A stretch of DNA of 64,000 bases from Paenibacillus agricola (GCF_011440305.1 NZ_JAAOIW010000002.1:302084-366083); one strand, 5' to 3'; positions 33,785-43,487 are shown, counted from the first letter of the stretch. The notes: a model not told the origin generated them from the sequence alone. Numbers and translations: made by a program.

Positions 33785-35326
33785 CTACCCTTCTTTGGCC
33801 AAGCTTTCGCGATTTTTGGTAAGACCAGTTTTATAAGACAAGCATTGTTCAACCCAACGGGCTGCCAACGCCGGATCTGAAGCAAAATGAATATGCGTGT
33901 AGCCAGCAATCAGATTACCCGTTTCATTGCGGTAGCCTTCCGGCTTTGTTCCACGAAGTCCCTTGGTTACATAGGCGTGGCGAAAGGAAGGCTCTAAAGC
34001 CATTGAAGAAACAGCGCTAGGTGATTTATGAATTGATGCTGCAGGATCGGTTGAGGTCGCTGCCACTGGATGAGTTGTAGCTAAAGCAGGCTGTTGTGGA
34101 TGAAAAGTGGAATAATGAAATTCATGCCCTTTGGCCTTGTTCGCTGCACCGAGCAGGAAATTGCCCTCAGTACCCGTAATTTCACGGTAGCCAAGTGCTG
34201 CCAGCTTTTTCTGCATGCGCACCGTGCCCGGAATCAATCCTAGCATCGGGTGCGACTTGCCACTTGTATCCTCAATCGCATCCGTTAAATACATAAAACC
34301 TCCGCATTCCGCAAGTGTTGGCAAGCCTCCAGTGATCGCTTCACTAATCGAACGTCGCACTGGCTCGGCTTCACCCGCCGACAGCTGCTCAGCAAACTCC
34401 TCGGGAAATCCGCCGCCGAGGTACAGCCCATGTACACCCTCTGGCAGCAATTCGCCGGCCAGTGGCGAGAAATAGATGCAACGAGCCCCATTGGCTTCCA
34501 GCAAATCGATATTTTCTTGATAGTAGAAGTTGAAGGCTGAATCTTTGGCAACAGCAATCCTTACTTGCGGCTCCTGATTCGGCATACTGCCTACTTGCGG
34601 AAACATGCGCATATTGTCTTGGGGCGGCTCCACATCGGAAGACGCTGCGAGCTCCCAAATGCGTTCCACATTGACCGTAGCCGAGATCAAGGTCGCCAGC
34701 TGATCAAAAAACGGCTGCAGCTCGCCCCGCTCGATAGAGGGAACAAGACCAAGATGCCGCTCCGGCATAGCAATCTGGTCGTCGCGCAGCAAATAGCCGA
34801 GCACCGGAATCCCGCATTCCTGCTCGATCGCTTCACTGACAATGCGATGGTGGTTGGCGCTGCCTAACCGGTTGGCGATAACGCCAACGATCCGAGCGCG
34901 CGGTTCCATGCATTGAAAGCCTTTCACAATCGCAGCGGCGCTGCGCGCCATGCTTTGGCAATTGACTACGAGCAGCACCGGGGCATCCAGCAGCATGCTA
35001 ATTTCAGCGGTGCTGCCCTCATTGTTTTTGGGATTTTTGCCGTCATAGAAGCCCATAACTCCCTCAATAATCGAGATATCGGCATCATGGCTGGCCCTTG
35101 TGTATATTTCCTTAACGGTATCGTGAGACAGCATGTAGCTGTCAAGATTTCTTGAGCTGCGACCGGTTACCGCGGTATGAAAGGTAGGATCGATATAATC
35201 CGGTCCACATTTAAAGCCCTGCACCCGATGGCCGAGACCACGAAGGGCAGCCATCAGGCCTATCGTAAGCGTCGTTTTGCCGACGCCACTGCCGGTTCCG
35301 GCGATAACAATTCGTCTATCGGCCAT
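33785..35326 (-). CDS. cbiA: cobyrinate a,c-diamide synthase
   Basis: A 513-residue enzyme that amidates side chains a and c of cobyrinic acid using glutamine and ATP. The N-terminal P-loop is GTGSGVGKTT (residues 10-19), with DYIDPTFH close behind. The C-terminal glutaminase domain carries the nucleophile in AECGGFMYL. Between about residues 410 and 470 there is an Ala/Thr/Ser/Pro-rich insert before the conserved ending (GYTHIHFASDP), making the protein longer than the usual 450-460 residues. It overlaps cbiG by 11 bases. It is the last step of the pathway encoded in the window. Confidence 0.93.
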   Translation of the reverse strand: MADRRIVIAGTGSGVGKTTLTIGLMAALRGLGHRVQGFKCGPDYIDPTFHTAVTGRSSRNLDSYMLSHDTVKEIYTRASHDADISIIEGVMGFYDGKNPKNNEGSTAEISMLLDAPVLLVVNCQSMARSAAAIVKGFQCMEPRARIVGVIANRLGSANHHRIVSEAIEQECGIPVLGYLLRDDQIAMPERHLGLVPSIERGELQPFFDQLATLISATVNVERIWELAASSDVEPPQDNMRMFPQVGSMPNQEPQVRIAVAKDSAFNFYYQENIDLLEANGARCIYFSPLAGELLPEGVHGLYLGGGFPEEFAEQLSAGEAEPVRRSISEAITGGLPTLAECGGFMYLTDAIEDTSGKSHPMLGLIPGTVRMQKKLAALGYREITGTEGNFLLGAANKAKGHEFHYSTFHPQQPALATTHPVAATSTDPAASIHKSPSAVSSMALEPSFRHAYVTKGLRGTKPEGYRNETGNLIAGYTHIHFASDPALAARWVEQCLSYKTGLTKNRESLAKEG

Positions 35327-36569
35327 CCGCTTGCCCTCCGGTTGTGCCAGGGGCAGTCGGCGTTGCTGAGGAGGCCAGTGCTGTAGACGCCGTTTGTGCG
35401 TCTTGTACGACTTGCGCGCCTTGCGCGTCTGCGGCTATTGCTTGCGGCTCGAACGAAATCAAGCCAACGGAAATCGTGACGTTGCCGGATTTTTTCTTGA
35501 CCAGCGCAAGCTCCGATGTGCCAGCGTAAAGCTTCGCTGCCGGCTCGCTGACCGCGTAAGCGCCCGTAAAGCGGTGTACTGTATCGGAGGGATCCTCGAT
35601 ATGTACTTCATTCAATTGCTCTGGTGTATAGGTGACGAACGGCCAGCCATATTGCTGGGTAATGGCCAGCAAGCCCACCTCGTCCTTCTTGAGATCGATT
35701 GTGCAGACGGCTTTGACGCTGCGGATCGAGAACTTCAGTTCGGCCAAAGTCTCGACGATCACAGCCTCAATCTCTTCGGCAGAGGTGCCACGGTTGCAGC
35801 CGATGCCAAGTGCAAGCACCTTGGGCCGGTACAACACACCATTGGTTAGTATCGCTTCTTCGGCATCGCTTAGCAATCGGTGCGTGACGACAAGTGCGGC
35901 CTGCGGTTTGGCGGCAAGAGCAGCTTCCACAGACGCATACTCGCGTATTGTCGGGGGAAGCGGTGTATCGTGCAGCCACCAGCCCGGCTCGCCGGATTCC
36001 TGCACAACGGCGACCTGCTCCTCGTTGACGACCGAGGCACTGACGGGAGTCAGCTTCGCCCCGGACTCCCACACCCAGCCAAAACGGCGGCCGAACAAGT
36101 CGACCGCGATCGTTTTTTGCACATCGGAGGCAGTAGTAATAACTGCTCTCGCACCGATGGCAGCAGCCACCTCGCGGGTTAGCTCATTGGCACCGCCCAA
36201 ATGCCCGGACAGCATGCTAATCACATGCTCTCCTTTATCGTCAATGACGACAATGCCAGGATCGGATTTCTTATCTACCAATAAAGGAGCAATCATGCGT
36301 ACGACTGCTCCTAAGGATATAATCGTAATAATGCCTTTGTATGCGGGAAATAAGGCAGGAAATAACATTCTGACGCTACCCTCGAATAACTGGATGCCAC
36401 GCTCCGCTTCATCGCCGCGGGCAAATTTGGACATATAGTACAAATCCGAATGTGAAAAAGACTGCTGCAGCTTGCGCGCCAGCTCGACGCCATGCTTCGT
36501 AATCGCTACGATTGCATAATCGCCACGCTGCTCAATCTGTGGGAATTGCCCCTCAACTAAGCTGATCAT
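35316..36569 (-). CDS. cbiG: cobalt-precorrin-5A hydrolase
   Basis: A 417-residue CbiG, which opens the ring-A lactone of cobalt-precorrin-5A and releases acetaldehyde. The N-terminal domain has YAIVAITKHGVELA and SLGAVVRMIAPLL with DPGIVVIDDKGEHVISMLSGHLGGANEL. The C-terminal domain has LALGIGCNRGTSAEEIE and the region up to about residue 375. The last 45 residues are an Ala/Thr/Gln-rich tail without family match. It overlaps cbiF by four bases (ATGA) and cbiA by 11 bases, so translation is coupled. Confidence 0.93.
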   Translation of the reverse strand: MISLVEGQFPQIEQRGDYAIVAITKHGVELARKLQQSFSHSDLYYMSKFARGDEAERGIQLFEGSVRMLFPALFPAYKGIITIISLGAVVRMIAPLLVDKKSDPGIVVIDDKGEHVISMLSGHLGGANELTREVAAAIGARAVITTASDVQKTIAVDLFGRRFGWVWESGAKLTPVSASVVNEEQVAVVQESGEPGWWLHDTPLPPTIREYASVEAALAAKPQAALVVTHRLLSDAEEAILTNGVLYRPKVLALGIGCNRGTSAEEIEAVIVETLAELKFSIRSVKAVCTIDLKKDEVGLLAITQQYGWPFVTYTPEQLNEVHIEDPSDTVHRFTGAYAVSEPAAKLYAGTSELALVKKKSGNVTISVGLISFEPQAIAADAQGAQVVQDAQTASTALASSATPTAPGTTGGQADGR

Positions 36570-37366
36570 GAAGGCTTCACTCCTCTGCGGAAGCGGTGTG
36601 TGAACTCCTTGTCATACAGCTTGGAACGGTACTCCTCATTGCTATGAATATCCGGGTCAAGCGCCCAGCCTGCCAGTATCATCGCATGGGAACGGATGCC
36701 ATTCGCACGCATCTCCTGGTCAAGCTGGGAAATGGTCGTACGTATAATAAGCTGGTCGGGCCAAGTCGCGCGTTGCACCACAGCCACTGGCGTATTCTCG
36801 CTCCAGCCTGCTTCGAGCAGGTCGTTGACGACTTTTTTGACAAGAGTCGCACTAAGGAAAAGAGCCAATGTACAATGGTGGGCGGCCAAATCCTTAAGCT
36901 TTTCCAGCTCAGGGACGGGAGTACGCCCCTCGGCGCGGGTCAATATTAACGTTTGGGTAAGCTCCGGTATCGTAAGCTCGGCTCCAATGGCTGCCGCCGC
37001 CGCAAATACGGAGCTAACGCCTGGAATGACCTCGTAGCCGATGCCTGCTTTTTTCAATAAAGCAATTTGCTCCATAATCGCCCCAAACACAGCCGGATCC
37101 CCGGTATGAACACGTGCGACCATTTTACCCTGCCGTACGCGATCGACCATAATCTCGACCATTTCCTTTAGATCCATGCCCGCGCTTTTCAGAATCTCCG
37201 CTCCCGGCTTCGCTTTGGCAATCAAATCCTCATTGACCAGCGAGTCGGTGTAAAGCACAACATCCGCTTCCTGCAGCAAGCGCAAGCCCTTAACCGTAAT
37301 TAGATCAGGGTCGCCGGGACCCGCACCAATAATATAAATTTTTCGAGTTGTTTGTTCAGCATCCAT
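36566..37366 (-). CDS. cbiF: cobalt-precorrin-4 C11-methyltransferase
   Basis: A 266-residue SAM-dependent methyltransferase of the tetrapyrrole methylase family. It has the N-terminal GAGPGDPDLITVKG, the SAM-binding HTGDPAVFGAI and the substrate region PGVSSVFAAAAAIG, as in CbiF/CobM. It methylates C11 of cobalt-precorrin-4. Its start ATG shares one base with the stop of cbiL (TAATG), and its end overlaps cbiG by four bases. Confidence 0.94.
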   Translation of the reverse strand: MDAEQTTRKIYIIGAGPGDPDLITVKGLRLLQEADVVLYTDSLVNEDLIAKAKPGAEILKSAGMDLKEMVEIMVDRVRQGKMVARVHTGDPAVFGAIMEQIALLKKAGIGYEVIPGVSSVFAAAAAIGAELTIPELTQTLILTRAEGRTPVPELEKLKDLAAHHCTLALFLSATLVKKVVNDLLEAGWSENTPVAVVQRATWPDQLIIRTTISQLDQEMRANGIRSHAMILAGWALDPDIHSNEEYRSKLYDKEFTHRFRRGVKPS

Positions 37367-38076
37367 TATTTTCGCACCACCATTAACGTTAAGTATTCCA
37401 GCTCACGGCCCTGCAGCACGCGAATATCACGCCAGATCATTTCTTCGGAAGAGGTTACTTTAGTCAGCACAGCAGCCTTGTCGATCAGGTTCAGGTCGCC
37501 CAGCACTCGCAGCATCAGGTCAATCACTTTGGCAACTTTAATGAATACAATGCAATCGTGCGATTCAATCGCATAACGCATTTGGTCGTAATCATCAACA
37601 GCTGGCACAATCGCTATTTTCTCATCGCCATCCGCCATCGGAATGCCTAGCTGCGAAGCAGACGCATTGACCGAGGAAATCCCTGGAACCGAACGAATCT
37701 CTACCTCGGGATGGTGCTCCATCATCAGCCTCATTAAGTGGATGAATGTACTATAAATCATCGGGTCGCCCTCAGTAACAAAAGCAACATCCTGCCCCTG
37801 CTCCAAATACTGCCAGACGGATGCTACGGTTTTAGTCCATTGCAGCTCTAACGCTTCCCGATCTCTTGTCATCGGAAAAATCAACGGCACCATAACCTTT
37901 TCTTCCGTATTCACATACAACTCCGTAATCGCTAAGGCGTAGCTTTTGGCGCCTCTTTTTTTACGTGGATAGGCAATTACCGGGGATTCCTTAAGAATCC
38001 GAAAAGCCTTCACTGTGATGAGCTCCGGGTCACCAGGTCCAACGCCCAAGCCATATAAAATGCCTAAGTTACTCAA
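37366..38076 (-). CDS. cbiL: cobalt-precorrin-2 C20-methyltransferase
   Basis: A 236-residue tetrapyrrole methylase with [19 protein letters not shown] at the N-terminus, the SAM loop [13 protein letters not shown] and the [14 protein letters not shown] region, typical of CbiL/CobI. It methylates C20 of cobalt-precorrin-2. Length is normal for the family. It overlaps the end of cbiET by eight bases and the start of cbiF by one. Confidence 0.94.
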   Translation of the reverse strand: MSNLGILYGLGVGPGDPELITVKAFRILKESPVIAYPRKKRGAKSYALAITELYVNTEEKVMVPLIFPMTRDREALELQWTKTVASVWQYLEQGQDVAFVTEGDPMIYSTFIHLMRLMMEHHPEVEIRSVPGISSVNASASQLGIPMADGDEKIAIVPAVDDYDQMRYAIESHDCIVFIKVAKVIDLMLRVLGDLNLIDKAAVLTKVTSSEEMIWRDIRVLQGRELEYLTLMVVRK

Positions 38077-39355
38077 CTGCCTTCGTCTCCTTTATTGCCG
38101 CGCTCTCTGGCGCTTTGTGCTGAGCCGTAATAATATAAACAGGATTTAGCCCCTCAAAACGGGTCATATCTAATATAGGCTTACTCCGCGAAACCTGTGC
38201 CAGGATGATATTCGTTGCAAAGCCTTCCTCAGCAAAAGTGCGGTTCGCCTCATAGAGGTTCTCAATCGTCACTGCGTTGAGCACAATTCTTCCACCCGGG
38301 CGCAGCCGTGTGCAGCATACATGCAGCAGCTCTTTCATTTCGCCGCCGCTGCCGCCGATAAATACAGCATCCGGATCAGCAAACTGCTCCAGCCCTTGCG
38401 GTGCGCGACCTTGGACAGCGGTTAAATCAGCACGAAAGCGCACCATATTTTCCAAGCAGTTAGCGAGGTCGGCTTCATTTTTCTCAATCGCGTATACTTC
38501 ACCCTGACGGGCAATTCTTGCTGCTTCAATCGCTACTGAGCCTGTGCATGTACCGATATCCCAGACGATGCTGTCGGAACGAAGCGCCATTTGGGCGATG
38601 CTGAGCACGCGAATTTCTTTTTTGGTGATAAGTCCCTTGTCCGGCTTACGCTGGGCGAACCGCTCATCGTCGATACCAAACGGCCATTGTGGTGGAGTTG
38701 TTCCGGGAGCCGGGCGTTTTTGCTTCAAAATGACTACATTTAATGAGGAAAAGGTTTCCGGTGCCAGCCCCACGATTTCTTGAAGCTCGTACCAACCGGT
38801 TTTTTCGGTCGGCCCGTCCAAATTTTCGGCAACGAACACCCGATATTCCTCCATGCCAAAATCAAGCAAATAACGGGCAATCGCCTGTGGATTATTCGTT
38901 TCATCCGTTAATAGCGCTACCTTCCGTTTGCCATCTATGCGCTGGGCAAGACCCTTCATGCTGCGTCCGTGAACACTGACAACCTCGGCATCCTGCCAGC
39001 TCTCGCCCATTCGGGCAAAGGCCAGCTGGACAGAGCTCAGGTTCGGGTACACCTCAACGGCAAGCTTAGAGCTTAAGTAACCGCCTATGCCATAAAATAA
39101 GGGATCGCCCGAGGCTAACACCACAACGCTGCGCCCCTGCTCAGACTCCGCTTTTAACCTCGCTGCCAGCTCGCCGAGGCCGCCCTTGATCGCAAGCTGC
39201 TCCCCTTGGTATTCCGGGAAAAATTGCAGCTGTCGTTCTCCGCCGACCAGCAGGTCGCTGTTCTCGATCCATTCCAAGTATCGGGGCAGCAAGCCGTCCC
39301 TTCCGTTGTCGCCTATGCCGATGACTTTGGGCTTGTTGGTTGTTTGTGCGCTCAT
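38069..39355 (-). CDS. cbiET: fused CbiE/CbiT precorrin methyltransferase-decarboxylase
   Basis: A 428-residue fusion. Residues 1-215 are CbiE ([30 protein letters not shown]), which methylates C5 of the corrin. Residues about 235-410 are CbiT, a class I methyltransferase ([31 protein letters not shown]) that methylates C15 and decarboxylates the C12 acetate. The same fusion is CobL in the aerobic pathway and cbiET in Bacillus megaterium. It is separated from cbiD by a 436-bp repeat block instead of the close spacing seen elsewhere in the operon. Confidence 0.94.
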   Translation of the reverse strand: MSAQTTNKPKVIGIGDNGRDGLLPRYLEWIENSDLLVGGERQLQFFPEYQGEQLAIKGGLGELAARLKAESEQGRSVVVLASGDPLFYGIGGYLSSKLAVEVYPNLSSVQLAFARMGESWQDAEVVSVHGRSMKGLAQRIDGKRKVALLTDETNNPQAIARYLLDFGMEEYRVFVAENLDGPTEKTGWYELQEIVGLAPETFSSLNVVILKQKRPAPGTTPPQWPFGIDDERFAQRKPDKGLITKKEIRVLSIAQMALRSDSIVWDIGTCTGSVAIEAARIARQGEVYAIEKNEADLANCLENMVRFRADLTAVQGRAPQGLEQFADPDAVFIGGSGGEMKELLHVCCTRLRPGGRIVLNAVTIENLYEANRTFAEEGFATNIILAQVSRSKPILDMTRFEGLNPVYIITAQHKAPESAAIKETKAVE

Positions 39356-39378
39356 TGTGTTCTCCTTTGCGATGGATT

Positions 39379-39460
39379 GATGTTCCTACGATGGATAACG
39401 CTAAGTGGCCAGGATGTTCTTACGATGGATAACGCTAAGTGGCCAGGATGTTCCTACGAT
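39379..39460. repeat. 34-bp direct repeat, two full units and one partial
   Basis: Units begin at 39379, 39413 and 39447 with GATGTTCCTACGATGGATAA; the second unit differs by one base, and the third breaks off after about 14 bases. The end of the second unit with the start of the third forms the left arm of the palindrome at 39438-39559. Confidence 0.9.
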
Positions 39461-39559
39461 TGCTGTTGTTCATGGTTTTTTGGATTATATAAACTATTTA
39501 GCGGTAAAAAACCATGAACAAAGGCACCGCTTCGCTATCTCCAGAACACCCTGGCCACT
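39438..39559. repeat. long palindrome, possible MITE- or REP-like element
   Basis: The outer arms AGTGGCCAGGATGTTC (39438-39453) and GAACACCCTGGCCACT (39544-39559) match at 15 of 16 bases. The inner arms TTGTTCATGGTTTTTT (39466-39481) and AAAAAACCATGAACAA (39506-39521) match perfectly. An RNA from either strand would fold into a long hairpin. Confidence 0.75.
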
Positions 39560-39630
39560 CCGCTAGTGATTCGTTCCTGCTTTTAGAAATCTTAAGAGCT
39601 TTAGAACCTTTCGTAGCAGGAATTCTCAGC

Positions 39631-39689
39631 CATTAGGAAGGTTAGACGGACACAGAAACCTCTATTCGCAGGTTTAGCCGTCCCTAATG
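39631..39689. repeat. second three-part hairpin
   Basis: CATTAGG, GACGG and AAACCT on the left pair with AGGTTT, CCGTC and CCTAATG on the right around a CTATTCGC loop. It is a separate palindrome in the same non-coding block. Confidence 0.6.
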
Positions 39690-39791
39690 ATAGATTTCCT
39701 GATGGCAAGCCATAATCGCTTTAGCTTAGTTCTCTTAGCTTTTGTCTGAACCGGCAAGGGCTAATTGGGCAACCTGGAGGGTGGTAACGGA

Positions 39792-40922
39792 CTATAAATC
39801 TGTCCGAATGGCGCTGCCCAGCAGCAGGGCCTTCATTGAAATAATGACGGTGTCGATTTCCAAGCCACCGCCCACTTCTTTAAGGCTCATCTCGCAGCAG
39901 TAGCCGCACAGCAATTCAAAAAAACGGTTATAGCCCCACTCCTGCATCCAATCGCCGACCAAAGCGGCAGTGTTGGCTCCCAAGATCGCCTCTGCTTGCT
40001 CCTCGGTTGCCCCTGCTTCCCGCGCCACTTGGGCGAGAAAGCCAAAATCGATCGGTGCGCTTTTGCTGTGCACCATCATCACGCCTTGGGCTACCTTTGA
40101 AAATTTGCCCATCATGCCAACCATCGTTACTCGTTTGATCCCCTGCTTTTTACAATGCAGCAGCGCAAACCCAACAAAGTCTCCCATTTCGACAAAAGCC
40201 TCATCAGGCAACCCAGGGTACATATCGATCCCATACTTCTCGGTGCGTCCACCTGTGGATAGCACAATATGCGTGCAGCCGCCTTTAACGGCAACCCGAA
40301 TGGCCATCGCCACACTCGCCTTGTAGGCTGCTGTAGAAAAAGGTACCACCGTTCCCCGTGTACCGAGGATGGAGATACCACCAAGAATGCCGAGTCGGCC
40401 ATTCAGTGTCTTTTTGGCAATTTCCTCGCCATCTGGAACCGATATGACCACCTTGATTCCACGTTCCAAATCGAATTCTTTTAACACATCGGTTGCGGCT
40501 TGACGGATCATTCGGCGGGGAACCGGATTAATCGCTGCCTCGCCTACCGCTACGGGCAGGCCCGGCTTCGTAACACGTCCGACACCAATACCGCCATCCA
40601 ACTCGATCCCAAGCTCTTCCCGCCACGAAACCTCAGCAATAATCCGGGCTCCATGTGTAGCATCAGGATCGTCGCCACCATCCTTAATAACCTCGGTTTC
40701 CGCACGCTCCGCATTAAATTCACAGCGAATAATCGTAAAAGTTACATCTTGTCCAATCGGCAGATGGATGGTTGCCTCCGTCTGCTCCTCCTGCGCAATC
40801 AGCGCAGTTAACGCTGCCTTCGTTGCTGCTGCCGCATTCGAGCCTGTTGTATACCCGTGACGCAATGGCTTGGCTTCTTTGTCTTCCTTCGCTTCTTTGC
40901 TTCCGGACTTGTCCATCGCCAT
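39792..40922 (-). CDS. cbiD: cobalt-precorrin-5B C1-methyltransferase
   Basis: A 376-residue CbiD, which methylates C1 in the anaerobic B12 route. Recognisable parts are RHGYTTGSNAAAATKAAL at the N-terminus, KDGGDDPDATHGA, GGISILGTRGTVVPFS and STGGRTEKYG. The first 20 residues are a Lys/Glu-rich leader. The ATG at 40922 has a weak ribosome site, but the stop of cbiC is nine bases upstream, so coupled translation is likely; an ATG two codons later is possible. Confidence 0.94.
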   Translation of the reverse strand: MAMDKSGSKEAKEDKEAKPLRHGYTTGSNAAAATKAALTALIAQEEQTEATIHLPIGQDVTFTIIRCEFNAERAETEVIKDGGDDPDATHGARIIAEVSWREELGIELDGGIGVGRVTKPGLPVAVGEAAINPVPRRMIRQAATDVLKEFDLERGIKVVISVPDGEEIAKKTLNGRLGILGGISILGTRGTVVPFSTAAYKASVAMAIRVAVKGGCTHIVLSTGGRTEKYGIDMYPGLPDEAFVEMGDFVGFALLHCKKQGIKRVTMVGMMGKFSKVAQGVMMVHSKSAPIDFGFLAQVAREAGATEEQAEAILGANTAALVGDWMQEWGYNRFFELLCGYCCEMSLKEVGGGLEIDTVIISMKALLLGSAIRTDL

Positions 40923-40930
40923 ATGCGGCC

Positions 40931-41581
40931 CTAGCCTAACCGTTCGGCCATAAGCGAAATTGCATTAACTGTCGCAACTGCCACAGGGCTTCCGCCTTTA
41001 CGGCCAATATTCGTAATAAAAGGAATATCCAGCTTGGCCAGCTCATCCTTGGATTCTGCCGCTGATACAAATCCAACCGGTACACCAATAATCAGGCCAG
41101 GCTTAGCTGCCCCTTCTTTGACAAGACGAATGAGCTCTAACAAGGCTGTAGGCGCATTACCGATAGCATAGATCGCTCCATCTGCTTCAAGAATAGCTTT
41201 GCGGATCGAAATAATAGCACGGGTTGTGTTCAAGCGTTTGGCTTCCTCCATCACATCGGGGTCGGATATGTATACACGCACGTCGCCGCCGAACTTGGCG
41301 ATTCTCGGCTTACTGATGCCGACTTGCACCATTTGTACGTCTGCCACTACCCCTTTTCCAGCACGAATGGCATTAATGCCAGCTTGAATCGCATCTCTAT
41401 GAAAAACAAGACTGCGTCCTAGATCAAAATCTGCGGATGCATGAATAACACGCTGTACGACAGGAAATTGCTCATCTGTGTACAAATGCTCGCCAAGCTC
41501 CTCGGTAATCATTTCAAAGCTACGTTCCTCAATTTCTTGCGGCTGTACTGTTAATGGTTTAAACTCTGTTCCAAAATCCAT
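40931..41581 (-). CDS. cbiC: cobalt-precorrin-8 methylmutase
   Basis: A 216-residue CbiC/CobH, which moves the C11 methyl group to C12 to give cobyrinic acid. The conserved ASADFDLGRSLVFH, containing the catalytic His region, the TRAIISIRKAI stretch and GVPVGFVSAAESKDEL are present. Length is normal for the family. It lies between cbiJ (five bases upstream) and cbiD (nine bases downstream). Confidence 0.94.
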   Translation of the reverse strand: MDFGTEFKPLTVQPQEIEERSFEMITEELGEHLYTDEQFPVVQRVIHASADFDLGRSLVFHRDAIQAGINAIRAGKGVVADVQMVQVGISKPRIAKFGGDVRVYISDPDVMEEAKRLNTTRAIISIRKAILEADGAIYAIGNAPTALLELIRLVKEGAAKPGLIIGVPVGFVSAAESKDELAKLDIPFITNIGRKGGSPVAVATVNAISLMAERLG

Positions 41582-41586
41582 CGTCG

Positions 41587-42360
41587 TTAGGCTCCCTTCA
41601 ATAGCTCGTTTAATTTTCCAATTACTCCCTCAAAATCCCCAAAATGCAGGCCATACTCAACCTCTGGACGTCCAATCATAATGGTTTCAATTCCGAGCTC
41701 CAATGCCGACTCCAGCTTCTCATCCACCGCGCCGACCTTGCCGCTCTCTTTTGTAATCATCAAGGTCACTTTATAGTGCTCGTACAGAGCTGTATTTAGG
41801 GCTTTGGAAAATGGTCCCTGCATGGCCACGATGTTTTTTTGCAGGAGCCCAAGCTCCTCGCATTTCTCCATATTATCTCTACGGGGCAGCATGCGGGCAA
41901 CCAGCGTAGTATTCGGCTCGTTCAACAGCCGCTTCGCAAAAATATGCAACGTTTTGCTGCCTGTAGTCAGCATAATCACGCCCTGCCTCTGTGCAGCAAG
42001 CTCAGCCGCCTGCTCATAATCGTCCGCATAAGTGATCAGCGGATTGCCCTCGAAGGTCAAGCGATCTCGCTCATAGCGGACGTAAGGCAGGTCCACTTCA
42101 CGGGCTGCGGCTATCGCATTTTTCGATGCCTCTTCAGCAAAAGGATGCGTCGCATCCACGATGGCACGGATACCGCGTTCCCGTACTAGCGCAGCCAGCT
42201 GCTCAGCCGTTAGCCTGCCTATCAGCACAGGCAGCCCGGCAGCCTCCATCGATTTGGCGGCGCTATCTGTGACAACGGTGGTCAGCAGCTCGTACCCTGT
42301 CTGCTGGATCTGCACAGCAAGCTCTCGGGCGTCACTTGTTCCAGCCATAACCAATATCAT
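41587..42360 (-). CDS. cbiJ: cobalt-precorrin-6A reductase
   Basis: A 257-residue CbiJ/CobK, an NAD(P)H-dependent reductase of the corrin ring. Family motifs visible are MAGTSDARELA at the N-terminus, VDATHPFAEEASKNA in the middle and ITKESGKVGAVDEKLESA near residue 205. It is 17 bases downstream of cbiX and five bases upstream of cbiC in the operon. Confidence 0.93.
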   Translation of the reverse strand: MILVMAGTSDARELAVQIQQTGYELLTTVVTDSAAKSMEAAGLPVLIGRLTAEQLAALVRERGIRAIVDATHPFAEEASKNAIAAAREVDLPYVRYERDRLTFEGNPLITYADDYEQAAELAAQRQGVIMLTTGSKTLHIFAKRLLNEPNTTLVARMLPRRDNMEKCEELGLLQKNIVAMQGPFSKALNTALYEHYKVTLMITKESGKVGAVDEKLESALELGIETIMIGRPEVEYGLHFGDFEGVIGKLNELLKGA

Positions 42361-42377
42361 CGTTATGCCTCCTTATG

Positions 42378-43487
42378 TTAGGTTGATACCGAAGCCGTTT
42401 TGGGGCTGGCGGGTTGCTTTGGCTGTTCGTGATCATCATGGTGATCATGTGCATGGTCGTGCGGATGCTCATGGCCGTCATCATTCTTATGACCATGGTC
42501 TTCGTGGCTGTGATCATGGCTGTGATCATGCGCTTCATGAGCATGGACATGGGCATGTGAATCATCATGGTGGTCATGGCTGTGGTCATGGCTGTGGTCA
42601 TGGTCGTGGTGATCATGATGGTCATGCCCATGCTCATGGTCGTCATCGTGGTGGTGGTGGTGATCGATATGCTCCATCGCTGCTATGCGGTATTGGCACA
42701 TATCACAGTTCATTTTAGCCGCGCCCTGCAGCGCTTCCTGCGCACGCTCAATCAAAATTTGGCGTAATTTAGGATGAAAGCCGAAGTAATCGGCCAAGGA
42801 AAATTGATGCTCCGGGTAGCGTTCTTCAAAAATCTCCAGCATACCCTCCATCCGTTTGATCAAAACGCCCGTAAATAAAAAATAGGGCAATATTATAACC
42901 TTGCGGGCACCCAGTTTCAAACATCGTTCCATTCCCTCTTCCAAGAGCGGAGCCGTTACGCCAATAAATGCCGTTTCTACCCATTTCACCTTTAGCTTTT
43001 CCCAGAATAAACGGGATATTTTAAACAGGTCACTATTGGCATCTGCATCGCTACTGCCTCTACCAACAACAAGTATCGCCGTTTCTTGCAGCTCTTGCTC
43101 CTGCGCCAGCATGGTTTCCTCAGTCATTCCCGCGCCTTCCAAGCGTGAGGTGAGAATTTCCAGCACTTGCTCATGCACACCAATCGGCCGTCCGTAATTA
43201 AACTTAATGGAAGGGTGACGTAGCTTCGCCTCGTCGATTGCCGCTGGAATATGGATCTTCGCATGTCCCGCTGAAAATAATGTAATCGGTACAACAGCAA
43301 TCTGCGTAGCACCCTTGGCTACACATTCATCGATACCCTGCCGAATATTCGGCTTTTCGAATTCCAAAAAACAGGTTTCCACCATCGGTCCTTGAAGTTC
43401 TTTTGCAATAGCGCCAACAAACTGCCTTATTTCTTCATTCCCCTCGGCATCCTTACTGCCGTGCCCTACAAACAATACCGCGTCCAT
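42378..43487 (-). CDS. cbiX: sirohydrochlorin cobaltochelatase CbiX, long form with His-rich tail
   Basis: A 369-residue CbiX that inserts cobalt into sirohydrochlorin, the first committed step of the anaerobic route. Two chelatase half-domains are seen: the first starts FVGHGSKDAEGNEE with the active His near residue 10, the second starts LVVGRGSSDADANSD. An MxCxxC motif (MNCDMC, about residue 259) and a tail of some 80 residues dominated by His, Asp and Gly follow. Both are known from long CbiX of Bacillus megaterium, where the motif binds an Fe-S centre; the tail probably stores or delivers metal. The start at ATG 43487 has GGGAGG six bases upstream. Confidence 0.93.
   Translation of the reverse strand: MDAVLFVGHGSKDAEGNEEIRQFVGAIAKELQGPMVETCFLEFEKPNIRQGIDECVAKGATQIAVVPITLFSAGHAKIHIPAAIDEAKLRHPSIKFNYGRPIGVHEQVLEILTSRLEGAGMTEETMLAQEQELQETAILVVGRGSSDADANSDLFKISRLFWEKLKVKWVETAFIGVTAPLLEEGMERCLKLGARKVIILPYFLFTGVLIKRMEGMLEIFEERYPEHQFSLADYFGFHPKLRQILIERAQEALQGAAKMNCDMCQYRIAAMEHIDHHHHHDDDHEHGHDHHDHHDHDHSHDHSHDHHDDSHAHVHAHEAHDHSHDHSHEDHGHKNDDGHEHPHDHAHDHHDDHEQPKQPASPKTASVST

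Larger units (their letters stand above)
39356..39791. other. 436-bp non-coding repeat block inside the cbi operon
   Basis: No gene was found here. The block holds a 34-bp tandem repeat, a 16-bp perfect inverted repeat nested in a longer imperfect palindrome, and a second hairpin with three paired segments. There is no B12 box and no transposase remnant that I can see. Confidence 0.8.

Noticed and set aside
35632-36438. 268-codon plus-strand frame
   Set aside because: It is antisense to cbiG in GC-rich DNA; cbiG is well supported by its motifs.
39379-39460. Possible CRISPR array from the 34-bp repeats
   Set aside because: The units are directly contiguous with no spacers, and no cas gene is in the window.
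39356-39791. Insertion sequence in the cbi operon
   Set aside because: No transposase frame and no clear target-site duplication; kept only as a repeat element of unknown kind.
42332-42646. Met/Thr/Ile-rich minus-strand frame over the end of cbiX
   Set aside because: It is an alternate frame of the His-rich CATGATCA-like repeat, with no family-like sequence.
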